NCBI GenBank assembly: GCA_003024785.1
Contig: PUQB01000007.1
Span: 124,001 to 188,000 of the forward strand
DNA length: 64,000 nt
Reading direction: 5' to 3'
From: Selaginella tamariscina
Taxonomy: Eukaryota > Streptophyta > Lycopodiopsida > Selaginellales > Selaginellaceae
The position numbers and the translations under genes were made by a program. Position 1 is the stretch's first letter, and the number at the start of each line of letters is the position of its first letter. Below, piece after piece: positions 35,147 through 46,112 of the stretch. Under the pieces are notes generated by a model that was not told the DNA's origin, searched no databases, and saw only the letters and a list, made by a program, of their open reading frames with translations.

Positions 35147-38100
35147 TTGGACGTAGGTGCAGGCTCCATTGGTGCTGCTCATACCATTCCATCACTCAAG
35201 TTTCCTGTACACATTCGCCTCAATAACCGAGAGCTCAAGGAGTTTGCCCTGTTAGACACTGGTGCAAATGCATGTTTCATGGATGACACTTTTGCAGCTC
35301 AGCATGGCATTCCGGTGGTGAAGTTGAAGCGTGCAGTTCCTGTAGAGGTGGCCGATGGTCGTTTGATTGCTTCTGGCGCAGTTACCCACGCTACCACACT
35401 CTCTTGCATCAGCATTCAACTGTTCGATTTCCTTCAACTTGATCAAGACTCGGTCGACTCCCATCATTTTTGGCATGCCATGGTTCGTTGTTGCAAATCC
35501 GCAGATCGACTGGAGGTCTAGGACGCTCACGTTTTCCTCTCCAGCAGCCAGGATCAATCCTGTACCTTCCTGCGTGCAGGATACATCCTTGGTGTCTGAG
35601 GCAGTACAAGCTACAGGATTGACCGTGCCTGTTCCTGTACCAGTGTTGAAGACTCTTCCTCGACAGGATTCACCTCATGTCAGTTCCTCAGCACATCCGC
35701 AGGTTCTCTCCACTCCTGTAAGTTTGCGGATTCCTGTACAGGGTTCTTCCAATCCTGTATCAGTGTCGAAGGTTCCTCCTCAACAGGATCCACCTCCTGT
35801 TGGTTCGTCAGCACACTCACAGGCTTCCCTCACTCCTGTGCAACCACGGACTTCTGTACAGGATTCTTCCAATCCTGTACACTCGTCAACATCCACACAG
35901 GTTTCTCCCAATCCTGCCTCTTTTGTTACTCTGCTTCTGTTCCACCCCCAAGATCCTTCCTCTTTTTCAGTCACAGCTCCCTCCTTCTCCTCTCCGAGTT
36001 CTTACCACTACCATGCATGAACTTACCACTGATCCTGCTCCTTTCCACCTTTTTGCCTTTCAAGTAACTCCTACGTCCTCTTCTACCTTTCCTGTGTCTG
36101 ACTCTCCTGTTTTTCAATCTCCTTTTCCTTCTCCTTCTTCTCTTACCATCCAAGTACCACGACTTTAAGGACGTTTTTGACAAGCACAAGGCTACAGTTC
36201 TTCCTGTTCACAGGTCCTACGACTGTCCTATTGATCTTGCAGAAGGAAAGACTCCACCGTTCGGACCGATTTACGCATTGTCACCCACAGAGTTGGAGGT
36301 TCTTCGCCAGTACATCGAGGACAACTTGGCATCCGGCTTCATTCGTCACTCAAAGTCCCCTGCAGGAGCGCCTATCTTCTTTGTCAAGAAGAAGGATGGG
36401 AGCTTACGTTTGGTTGTGGACTACAGGGGTTTGAATCAAGTTACCATTCGGAATCGGTACCCGTTGCCATTGATCCCGGAACTTCTCGATCGGCTGCGAG
36501 GAGCAAAGGTGTTCACGAAGATCGACTTACGAGGGGCCTACAACCTTGTACGGATTCGTCCAGGCGATGAGTGGAAGACTGCTTTTCGTACAAGGTATGG
36601 ACACTTCGAGTACACGGTAATGCCTTTCGGCCTTACCAATGCCCCAGCCGTGTTCCAACACATGGTGAACGACATCTTTCGTGACTTCTTGGACCAGTTT
36701 GTGGTGATCTACCTCGACGACATTTTGATTTTCTCCAAGGACCAGGCGGCACATGACAAGCATGTACGATTGGTTCTACAGCGGCTTCGCGAGCATGGCC
36801 TGTATGCGAAGTTGGAGAAGTGTTTTTTCGATAGGGATTCTGTGGAGTTCTTGGGCTACATCGTCTCTCCTGCTGGCGTTTCCATGGACATGCACAAGGT
36901 GAAGACCATCGTGGAGTGGGAGAGGCCCAAGTCTGTACGAGATGTACAATGTTTCCTTGGCTTTGCAAACTTCTACAGGGTTCATACAGGACTTCTCCAA
37001 GCGTGTACTTCCACTCACGGAACTCACCAAGCGCACAGAGGTTTTCTCTTGGTCCGACAAGGCGGAACATGCATTCACAACACTCAAGGACACCTTCACG
37101 ACAGCTCCGATTTTAGCACATCCTGATCCTTCTCGTCCTTTCTTCGTTGAAGCAGATGCCTCGGATTTTGCAGTAGGATCCGTCCTATCACAAGTTGGAG
37201 AAGACAAGTTGCTTCATCCTGTAGCTTTTCACTCTCGTAAGTTCCTTTCGGCGGAGATCAATTACGAGATTCATGACAAGGAACTCAAGGCCATTGTGGA
37301 TTCGTTCGAGGAGTGGCGGCATTTCCTGGAAGGTGCTGCGCATCCTGTACAAGTTCTTACGGATCACAAGAACCTGGAGTATTTTCAAACGGCTCGAGTT
37401 CTCAGTCGACGACAGGCTAGGTGGGCGGAGTTTATCACGTTTTGATTTCGTCATTGTCTATAGGCCCGGTTTTCGGAATGGCAAGGCGGACGCATTGTCT
37501 AGGCGCTCTTACCTTGCACCGGTCCCAGCGATCCTGCATATGACTGTCAAAGACAAGTGTTGTTGGGTCCTGATCGATTCCGGCTTGCGGCACTACAGGT
37601 TCATCAGGCTCCAACAGATTCACTTCTACAGGACATCCGTTCACATTGGCTACAGACGATTTGGCAAGGAATGTGTTCTCACACATCAGTCCTGACATTG
37701 CAAGCTCCTCTTCCTCCAGTTCCCGTTCAGACTGCACGCTGTTTGCCATACATGACGGACTCCTGTACCGGGAAGGTCTCCTATACGTTCCTGTTGGTGT
37801 TTGCAGGACTCGTGTGGTACAGGATTGTCATGATACCCCGGCTACAGGACATTTCGTGTGGCCAAGACAGTTGAGTTGGTGACTCGCAACTATTGGTGGC
37901 CTGGGTTGCGAGGTTTTGTGGAAAGGTTTGTACGGAGTTGTGACACCTGCAACAGGTCGAAGATGCCTCGTCATGCACCTTCTGGTCTTCTTCGTCCTCT
38001 TCCTGTTCCTTCTGCTCCTTGGAGATCCATTTCTATGGATTTCCTCACAGATCTTCCTCCTTCTCGCGGATTCGATGCAGTTCTTGTGGTAGTTGACCGT

Positions 38101-38658
38101 TTCACCAAACAGGCTCATTTCCTACCATGTAACAAGACTGCTACATGCCAGATAACTGCTGAGTTGGTGATCCGCGAAGTGTTCTCGCCAAACTTGGACA
38201 TGAATTGTGAACCTCGATCATAAACAATGCTCTCAGGAAGACCATGGTGTCGAATTCTCCGAAGTTTACAGGTTAAAGCAGATCTTTCTTCAGGATATCA
38301 CCCACAAACCGATGGGCAGTCCGAACGCACAATTCAGACCTTAGAACAGTATCTTCGTTGCTTCATCAGTTACCAGCAGAACAACTGGTTGGACCTTCTT
38401 CCAATGGTGGAGTTTGCCTACAACAACTCCGTTCACGCATCTACAGGACAGACACCTTTCTTTGCTCTTACAAGCCACCATCCACGTTTTGACTTCGCTC
38501 CTCCTACTTCTCCTTCTTTCGCTCCTGCAGTACAGGATCGTCTTTAGCATTTTCGGCAGGTACAGGTGATCTCCAGGTTCACCTTCAGCAGGCACAGGAA
38601 CAGTTAAAGCATTATGCTGATGCTCACCGTCAATCGGCACCTGCATACAAGATTGGTG
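35147..38658 (+). pseudogene. Pol of the outer chromovirus: protease, RT, RNase H, integrase (5' part)
   Basis: Pol lies in the -1 frame relative to gag. The protease has [13 protein letters not shown] (35250-35290). A Pro/Ser-rich linker of imperfect repeats follows (35540-36160). RT covers about 36170-36950 with [20 protein letters not shown] and YLDD. RNase H ([19 protein letters not shown]) is at 37145-37200. Integrase has the HHCC finger near 37860-37970, then MDFLTDLPPSRGFDAV and HPQTDGQSERTIQ at 38301-38340. Frame changes occur near 35410, 36160, 36978, 37430, 37870 and 38200. It is interrupted at 38658-38663 by the nested element. Confidence 0.85.
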
Positions 38659-38663
38659 ATCTC

Positions 38664-39285
38664 TGTCACGACCCGATACAGAATACAGGATTCCGGATAC
38701 AGGACATGGGTTGCAGGACTTTCCTACAGGATTCCGGATACAGGATATGGGTTGCAGGATTTTCCTACAGGATACTCCTACCAGGATTCCGGACACAAGA
38801 TTCGGTTGCAGGATATTCCTACAGGATATGCCACATGATATGCCTAGAGGGATAAGGGACATGTGGACTCATCTTAGCCTCTGCTGCATGCAATCACTTT
38901 TGCATGCATGCAACCACTTTTGCATGCATGCCTAGATTAGCTCTTGGAGTTGTGAGCATAAAAGCTCCGACCTAATTGTTGTACAATCAGTTACTATCAA
39001 CACCAGTCTTACTACGATCAATCTCGTCTTGTCTTGTTCTCGTCTTGTTTCCTGTCCTGTTCCTGTCTCGCTCCTGTTTCCTGTCCTGCCCCTGGATCCT
39101 ATCCTGCTCTGGGATCCTGTCCTGTTCCTGTCTCGCTCCCGGATCCTATCCTGATCCTGTCTTGCTCTTAGATCCGTCCTGTTCCTATTTCCAGTTCCTG
39201 TCCTGCTCTCGGTCCTGTTCCTGAGTCAGGCCTTCATGTCCTTGGAATCCTGTTTCCTTCCTGGTTCCTGGATCGTGGCTTGACA
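38664..39285 (+). repeat. 5' LTR of the nested chromovirus
   Basis: 622 bases. The TATA-like CATAAAAG at 38957-38964 is followed by AGTTACTATCAA at 38989-39000. TACAGG repeats fill the first third and TCCTGT repeats the last. Confidence 0.93.
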
Positions 39286-39287
39286 GT

Positions 39288-39299
39288 TTGATAGTAACT
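39288..39299 (+). promoter_or_regulatory. Self-complementary primer-binding site of the nested chromovirus
   Basis: TTGATAGTAACT pairs exactly with 38989-39000 in the adjoining LTR, as in the outer copy. Confidence 0.75.
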
Positions 39300-39380
39300 C
39301 CTTCATAGTTCTCCGTTTTCCAGCTACCTTTTTCTTCATTCCTTTCCTTCATTTTCCTCCTTTTTTCCTTTCCTAAGATC

Positions 39381-40357
39381 ATGGCTGATTTTGAGCGTTT
39401 TCAACACGAGCACCAAATGCTACTTCACGAGCTGGCCACTTTGCGCCAAGTGGTCACCGACCTGCAAGGTTCCACCACTGCGGCACATGCAGCTGCTGAT
39501 GCATCCTCCAAGGCTGCTGCGCAGGCTCTCTCCCAGGCATCGGTGGTTTCCTCTTCATCAAACTTTTCTTCGGAGCCGAAGGTTAGCATGCCAGAGAAGT
39601 TCAGTGGTAATCGTGCCGATTTCCAAGGTTTCCTAAATCAGATCCGACTCTTGATCCGTATGCAACCACGGTGCTACTCGACTGATGCTCAAAAGGTGGG
39701 TCTTTTGGCATCCTTACTAAGTGGATCTCCACGGGCTTGGGTTGCCCCCTTGCTGGAGCGTGACGATCCACTGATGGAAGACTTTAAAGGTTTCGTGGCT
39801 GCCTTTGAAGCCTGTTTTGGAGATCCTGATAAGTACCGTTCTGCATGCACGAAGTTACGGAAGCTCACTCAAGGATCCCGACCAGCTTCCGTTTATGCAT
39901 CCGAATTTCAGCAACTTTGCACGAACATTCCATGGACGAGACTGCATTGATCGAACACTTCCGTTTTGGGTTGAGGGACGACGTGAAGGACCTTCTCCTT
40001 ACATTACCGGATGCCCAAACATTAGCGGAGATCATGCAACAAGCTGTTCGTTGCGACAACCGTTTGTTCGAGCGTCGTCAGGAAAGATCCCGTCAACAGT
40101 TCCTGCAAACCAATCCTACAGCTGTGGTACATGTTCCTGCACCACCTTCTGGAGTAGTTCCTATGGAGGTTGAGAAATCCAAGCGTGGCTCTCTTTCCGT
40201 TGCCGAGAAGCAACGTCGTCGCAGTGAGAACCTGTGCTTGTATTGTGGTGGAGCAGGACACAAGGTGGCAGATTGTCCTATTAAAGCCAGGAACTTCAAG
40301 ACGCGTGAAGTTGAAGCCGAAGTTCAGTCGGAAAACTCCAATGTCCACTTCGTCTAG
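39381..40357 (+). CDS. Gag of the nested chromovirus
   Basis: ATG 39381 ([18 protein letters not shown]). The capsid core ([40 protein letters not shown]) is intact to the IPW residues near 39930, where one G is missing relative to the outer copy. The next frame continues ([18 protein letters not shown]), with the C-x2-C-x4-H-x4-C knuckle [14 protein letters not shown] at about 40237-40278, and stops at 40355-40357. Apart from that single G, the gag is full length. The heptamer GGAAAAC lies at 40330-40336, 19 bases before the stop. Confidence 0.88.
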
Positions 40358-40362
40358 GAGCC

Positions 40363-43300
40363 GCGAAGTTGGACGTAGGTGCAGGCTCCATTGGTGCTGC
40401 TCATACCATCCCGTCACTTAAGTTTCCTGTACACATTCATCTTAATAATCGAGAGCTCATGGAGTTTGCCTTGTTAGACACTGGTGCAAATGCATGCTTC
40501 ATGGATGACACGTTTGCAACTCAACATGGCATTTCGGTGGTGAAGTTGAAGCGTGCAGTTCCTGTAGAGGTGGCCGATGGGCGTCTAATTGCTTCCGGTG
40601 CAGTTACCCATGCTACCGAACCTCTCTCCTGCAGGTATGGCACATTCAACTGTTCAATTTCCTTCAACTTGATCAAGACTCGGTCGACTCCCATCATTTT
40701 GGGCATGCCATGGTTCGTTGTTGCAAATCCGCAGATCGACTGGAGGTCTAGGACACTCACGTTTTCCTCTCCAACTTCTAGGATCAATCCTGTACCTTCC
40801 TGCGTGCAGGATACATCCTTAGTATCTGAGGCAGTACAAGCTACAGGATTGACCGTACCTGTTCCTGTATCAGTGTCGAAGGTTCCTCCTCAACAGGATC
40901 CACCTCCTGTTGATTCGTCAGCACATTCGCAAGCTTCTTCCACTCTTGCGCAACCACGGACTCCTGTACATGATTCTTCCAATCATGTGCACTCACGGTG
41001 TCCTGTACAGGATTCTTCCAATCCTGTACACTCATCAACAACCACACAGGTTTTTTCCAATCCTGCTTCTTTCTGTTACCCTGCCTCTGTTCCATCCCCC
41101 AAGATCCTTCCTCTTTTTCAGTCACAACTCCCTCCTTCTCCTCTCCGAGTTCTTACCACTACCATGCATGAACTCGCCACTGATCCTGCCCCCTTCCACC
41201 TTTTTGCTTTTCAAGTAACTCCTACGTCCTCTCCTACCTTTCCTGTATCCGACTCCCCTGTTTTTTCTCCTTCTCCTTCTCCTTCTCCTCCTTCTTCCCT
41301 ACCATCCAAGTACCACGACTTTAAGGACATTTTTGACAAGCACAAGGCTGTAGTTCTTCCTGTTCACAGGTCCTACGACTGTCCTATTGATCTTGCGGAA
41401 GGAAAGACTCCACCATTCGGACCGATCTATGCATTGTCACCCACAGAGTTGGAGGTTCTTTGTCAATACATCGAGGACAACTTAGGATCCGGCTTCATTC
41501 GTCACTCAAAGTCCCCTGCAGGAGCTCCTATCTTCTTTGTCAAGAAGAAGGATGGGAGTTTATGTTTGGTGGTGGACTACAGGGGTTTGAATCAAGTCAC
41601 CATTCGGAATCGGTATCCGTTGCCATTGATCCCGGAACTTCTCGATCGGCTGCGAGGGCAAAGGTGTTCACGAAGATCGACTTACGAGGAGCCTACAACC
41701 TTGTACGGATTCGTCCCGGCGATGAGTGGAAGACTGCCTTTCGTACAAGGTATAGGCATTTTGAGTACACGGTAATGCCTTTCGGCCTTACCAATGCCCC
41801 AGCTGTATTCCAACACATGGTGAACGACATTTTCCGTGACTTCTTGGACCAGTTTGTGGTGATCTACCTCGACGACATCTTGATTTTCTCCAAGGACCAG
41901 GCGGCACATGACAAGCATGTACGACTAGTTTTAAAGCGGCTTCGCGAGCATGGCCTGTACGCGAAGTTGGAGAAGTGTTTTTTCGATAGGGATTCGGTGG
42001 AGTTCTTGGGCTACATCGTCTCTCCTGCTGGCGTTTCCATGGACATGCACAAGGTGAAGACCATCGTGGAGTGGGAGAGGCCCAAGTCGGTACGAGATGT
42101 ACAATGTTTCCTTGGCTTTGCAAACTTCTACAGGCGGTTCATACAGGACTTCTCCAAGCGTGTACTTCCACTCACAGAACTCACCAAGCGCACAGGGACT
42201 TTTCTCTTGGTCCGACAAGGCGGAACACGCGTTCACAACACTCAAGGACGTTTTCACGACAGCTCCGATTTTAGCACATCCTGACCCTTCTCATCCTTTC
42301 TTCATTGAAGCAGATGCCTCGGATTCAGTCTCGCAAGTTGGAGAGGACACGTTGCTTCATCCTGTAGCCTTTCACTCTCGTAAGTTCCTGTCGGCGGAGA
42401 TCAACTACGAGATTCATGACAAGGAACTCAAGGCCATTGTGGATTCGTTTGAGGAATGGCGGCATTCCTGGAAGGCTGGCTGCACATCCTGTACAAGTTC
42501 TTACGGATCACAAGAACCTGGAGTACTTTCAAACGGCTCGGGTCCTCAGTCGGCGACAGGCTAGGTGGGCAGAGTTCCTATCACGTTTTGACTTCGTCAT
42601 CGTCTACAGGCCCGGCTTTCGGAATGGCAAGGCGGACGCATTGTCTAGGCGCTCTTACCTTGCACCAAGCCCGGGCGATCCTGCATTTGACGGTCAAAGG
42701 CAAGTGTTGTTGGGTCCTGATCGTTTCCGGCTTGCGGCACTGCAGGTTCATCAGGCTCCAGCAAATTCAACACTCCTACAGGACGTCCGTTCGCAGTTGG
42801 CTACAGACGACTTGGAAAGAATGTGTTCTCACACATTCATCCTGACGTTGCAAGTTCCTCTTCCTCCAGTTCCCGTCCAGACTACAACCTATTCACCATA
42901 CAGGATGACTCCTGTACCGGGAAGGTCTCCTGTACGTTCCTGTTGGTATTTCTAGGACTCGTGTGGTACAGGATTGTCATGATACCCCGGCTACAGGACA
43001 TTTTGGTGTGGCCAAGACAGTGGAATTGGTGACTCGCAACTATTGGTGGCCTGGGTTGCGAGGTTTTGTGGAGAGGTTTGTACGGAGTTGTGACACTTGT
43101 AACAGGTCGAAGATGCCTCATCATGCACCCTCTGGTCTTCTTCGTCCTCTTCCTGTTCCGTCTGCTCCTTGGAGATCCATTTCTATGGATTTCCTCACAG
43201 ATCTTCCTCCTTCCCGTGGATTTGATGCAGTTCTTGTGGTGGTTGACCGTTTCACCAAGCAGGCTCATTTCCTACCCTGCAACAAGACATCTACAGGTCA

Positions 43301-44257
43301 GACAACTGCCGAGTTGGTAATCCGCGAGGTGTTCCGACATCATGGTCTTCCTGAGAGCATTGTTTCCGATCGAGTCCACAATTCATGTCCAAGTTTTGGC
43401 GAGAGCTTCTTCGGAGTCTACAGGTCAAAGCGGATCTTTCTTCAGGATATCACCCACAAACCGATGGGCAGTCCGAACGCACAATTCAGACCTTAGAACA
43501 GTATCTTCGTTGCTTCATCAGTTACCAGCAGGACAACTGGTTGGACCTCCTTCCAATGGCGGAGTTTGCCTACAACAACTCCATCCACGCATCTACAGGA
43601 CAGACACCTTTCTTTGCTCTTATAGGCCACCATCCACGTTTTGACTTTGCTCCTACCGCTTCTCCTTCTTCCGCTCCTGCAGTACAGGATCGTCTTCAGC
43701 ATCTTCGGCAGGTACAGGATGATCTCCAGGTTCATCTTCAACAGGCACAGGAACGATACAAGCATCATGCTGATGCTCACCGACAGCCAGCACCTGCATA
43801 CAAGATTGGTGATCTCGTGTGGCTTCTTCGTCGACACATTCGCACCAACAGGCCTTCTTCTAAGTTGGATTTTCAACGATTGGGCCCTTATAGGATCGTG
43901 GCGGAGGTAAATCCTGTAGCTTTCCGACTCGAGTTACCATCCACGGTGAAACTTCATCCTGTGTTTCACACCTCTTTGTTGGAGCCGTATCATCCTTCTT
44001 CTCTTCCTGGTCGTGGTTCTTCTCCTCCCCCTCCTGTGGTCATTGACACGGAACCTGAGTACGAAGTCGCAGCCATCCTTGACTCTCGTCTTCATCGTCA
44101 CCAACTCCAATACTTGGTGGATTGGAAAGGGTACCTACCTACTAATCGCACTTGGGAACCTGCATCCAACTTACTCCATGCTTCTTCCAAGGTTGCTGCC
44201 TTCCATCGGCATTATCCTACTAAACCAGGTCCCAAGACTCGTGGAACTCGTCTTTAG
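40363..44257 (+). pseudogene. Pol of the nested chromovirus with C-terminal chromodomain
   Basis: In order: protease [13 protein letters not shown] (40470-40510), a Pro/Ser-rich repeat linker, and RT from about 41320 ([31 protein letters not shown] near 41857-41892). RNase H is at 42290-42560. Integrase has the finger near 42985-43115, the core MDFLTDLPPSRGFDAVLVVV and HPQTDGQSERTIQ, and the RLGPYRIVAEV module. The chromodomain (EYEVAAILDSR...YLVDWKGYLPTNRTWEPASN) is near 44055-44180, with the stop at 44257. Frame breaks occur near 41660, 42195, 42340, 42470, 42955 and 43380, mostly one or two bases, so the protein is not made as is. Confidence 0.88.
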
Positions 44258-44268
44258 GGAGGAGGTGC

Positions 44269-44890
44269 TGTCACGACCCGATACAGAATACAGGATTCCG
44301 GATACAGGACATGGGTTGCAGGACTTTCCTACAAGATTCCGGATACATGATATGGGTTGCAGGATTTTCCTACAGGATACTCCTACCAGGATTCCGGACA
44401 CAGGATTCGGTTGCAGGATATTCCTACAGGATATGCCACAGGATATGCCTAGAGGATAAGGGACATGTGGACTCATCTTAGCCTCTGCATGCATGCAATC
44501 ACTTTTGCATGCATGCAACCACTTTTGCATGCATGCCTAGATTAGCTCTTGGAGTTGTGAGCATAAAAGCTCCGACCTAATTGTTGTACAATCAGTTACT
44601 ATCAACACCAGTCTTACTACGATCAATCTCGTCTTGTCTTGTTCTCGTCTTGTTTCCTGTCCTGTTCCTGTCTCGCTCATGTTTCCTGTCCTGCCCCTGG
44701 ATCCTATCCTGCTCTGGGATCCTGTCCTGTTCCTGTCTCACTCCCGGATCCTATCCTGATCCTGTCTTGCTCTTAGATCCGTCATGTTCCTATTTCCAGT
44801 TCCTGTCCTGCTCTCGGTTCTGTTCCTGAGTCAGGCCTTCATGTCCTTGGAATCCTGTTTCCTTCCTGGTTCCTGGATCGTGGCTTGACA
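44269..44890 (+). repeat. 3' LTR of the nested chromovirus
   Basis: Same length as the 5' LTR (622) and about 98-99% identical by eye. It follows the purine tract GGGAGGAGGTGC at 44257-44268. Confidence 0.93.
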
Positions 44891-44895
44891 ATCTC

Positions 44896-45336
44896 GTGTG
44901 GCTTCTTCGTCGACACATTCGCACCAACATGCCTTCTTCTAAGTTGGATTTTCAACGATTGGGCCCTTACAGGATCATGGCGGAGGTAAATCCTGTAGCT
45001 TTCCGACTCGAGTTACCATCCACGGTGAAACTTCATCCTGTGTTTCACACCTCCTTGTTGGAGCCGTATCATCCTTCTTCTCTTCCTGGTCGTGCTTCTT
45101 CTCCTCCCCCTCCTGTGGTCATTGCTGGTGAACCTGAGTATGAAGTTGCAGCCATTCTTGATTCTCGTCTTCATCGCCGCCAACTTCAATACTTGGTGGA
45201 TTGGAAAGGTTATTTGCCTACCAATCGCACTTGGGAACCTGCATTCAACTCACTCCATGCTTTTTCCAAAGTTGCTGCCTTCCATCGGCATTATCCTGCT
45301 AAACCAGGTCCTAAGACTCGTGGAACTCGTCTTTAG
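44896..45336 (+). pseudogene. Outer chromovirus: integrase end and chromodomain, continued
   Basis: Resumes directly after the duplicated ATCTC: VWLLRRHIRTN, LGPYRIMAEVNPVAFRLELP and HPVFHTSLLEPYHP. The chromodomain at 45136-45250 keeps the aromatic cage-type residues (Y in EYEVAAIL, W in DWKGY and TWEP). The stop at 45334-45336 is followed by the purine tract and the 3' LTR. Chromodomains in such integrases direct insertion to marked chromatin (family knowledge). Confidence 0.9.
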
Positions 45337-45347
45337 GGAGGAGGTGC

Positions 45348-45937
45348 TGTCACAACCCGATACAGGATACAGGATGCAGGATACAGGATACAGGATGCAG
45401 GATTTCGGATACAGGATACGGGTTACTGGATATGCCTGCAGGATATTCCTACAGGATATACCTATAGGATATTCCTATAGGATATGCCTATAGGATATGC
45501 TACAGGATATGCCTAGAGGATAAGGGACACTATTCTTAGCTCATGACTAGATTAGACTCATGACTAGATTAGCTTGGAGTTGTGAGCATAAAAGCTCCGA
45601 CCTAATTGTTGTACAATCAGTTACTATTAACACCAGTCATTCTACGATTATTCTTGTTCCTTGTTCTTGTTTTGTTCCTGTCTTACTCTTTGCCTCCTGC
45701 ACCTGTCTTGCTCCCGGATCCTGTCTTGCTCATGTCTTGTTCCTGGATCCGGTCCTGCGCCTTCCTGTCTTGCTCTCGGATCCTATCCTGTTCCTGTCTA
45801 GCTCCTGGATCCTGTCCTGCGTCTTGTCTTGCTCCTGAGTTCCTAGTTCCTGTCTTATTTCCTATCCTGCTCCTGAGTCAAGCCTTCCTACTCTGGGAAT
45901 CCTGCTCATTTCCTGTTTCCTAGATCGTGGCTTGACA
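45348..45937 (+). repeat. 3' LTR of the outer chromovirus
   Basis: 590 bases, TG...CA. It shares subtype features with 33513-34065. The RNA-start 12-mer here carries one change (AGTTACTATTAA at 45619-45630), as expected for a 3' LTR drifting after insertion. Confidence 0.92.
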
Positions 45938-45942
45938 GACTC

Positions 45943-46112
45943 GTAAGTCGCATTATTACTTTGAGTATGAGTCTGCAACAACTCGGTGGATTCCTGTCGC
46001 TCGTGAGAAGGTGCCAGCCAAACGAGGAACTGACTATTGTCGATTAGAGCCTCTCTCTAGTGGGCAGGGGTATAGGTTCCAGAGGTTTGGCCAGGTTACA
46101 ATCCCACGCTAG
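45943..46112 (+). pseudogene. Unrecognised coding fragment, right half
   Basis: Continues the fragment cut at 33512. One frame reads SHYYFEYESATTRWIPVARE, then a basic segment with DYCRLEPL and YRFQRFGQVTIPR, and a stop at about 46110. It looks like real protein, with mixed residues and no simple repeats, but I cannot name it. Confidence 0.35.

Larger units (their letters stand above)
38664..44890 (+). mobile_element. Nested chromovirus inserted in the outer copy
   Basis: A complete 6.2-kb element with 622-base LTRs at 38664-39285 and 44269-44890, TG...CA ends and target duplication ATCTC (38659-38663 and 44891-44895). The duplicated site is in the outer element's integrase-chromodomain linker, so the outer copy was already in place. 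The LTRs differ at only about nine places, suggesting a recent insertion. It belongs to the same family but a different LTR subtype: it has GCATGCATGCAACC repeats where the outer LTRs have ACTAGATTAG repeats. Confidence 0.95.
33513..45937 (+). mobile_element. Outer chromodomain Ty3/gypsy (chromovirus) element, split by a nested copy
   Basis: Bounded by LTRs 33513-34065 and 45348-45937, with TG...CA ends and target duplication GACTC (33508-33512 and 45938-45942). Gag starts at 34164. The pol region runs to 38658, is interrupted by the related element at 38664-44890, and resumes at 44891 with the end of integrase and a chromodomain, stopping at 45336 just before a purine-rich tract (GGGAGGAGGTGC). 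Gag, RT ([31 protein letters not shown]) and chromodomain resemble Tf1/sushi/Tcn1-type chromoviruses known from fungi, fish and non-seed plants. Numerous one-base indels break the frames. Confidence 0.93.

Noticed and set aside
36633-37207. Minus-strand ORFs within chromovirus pol, repeated at 41788-42257
   Set aside because: They mirror RT and RNase H codons on the other strand and recur only because the element is present twice.
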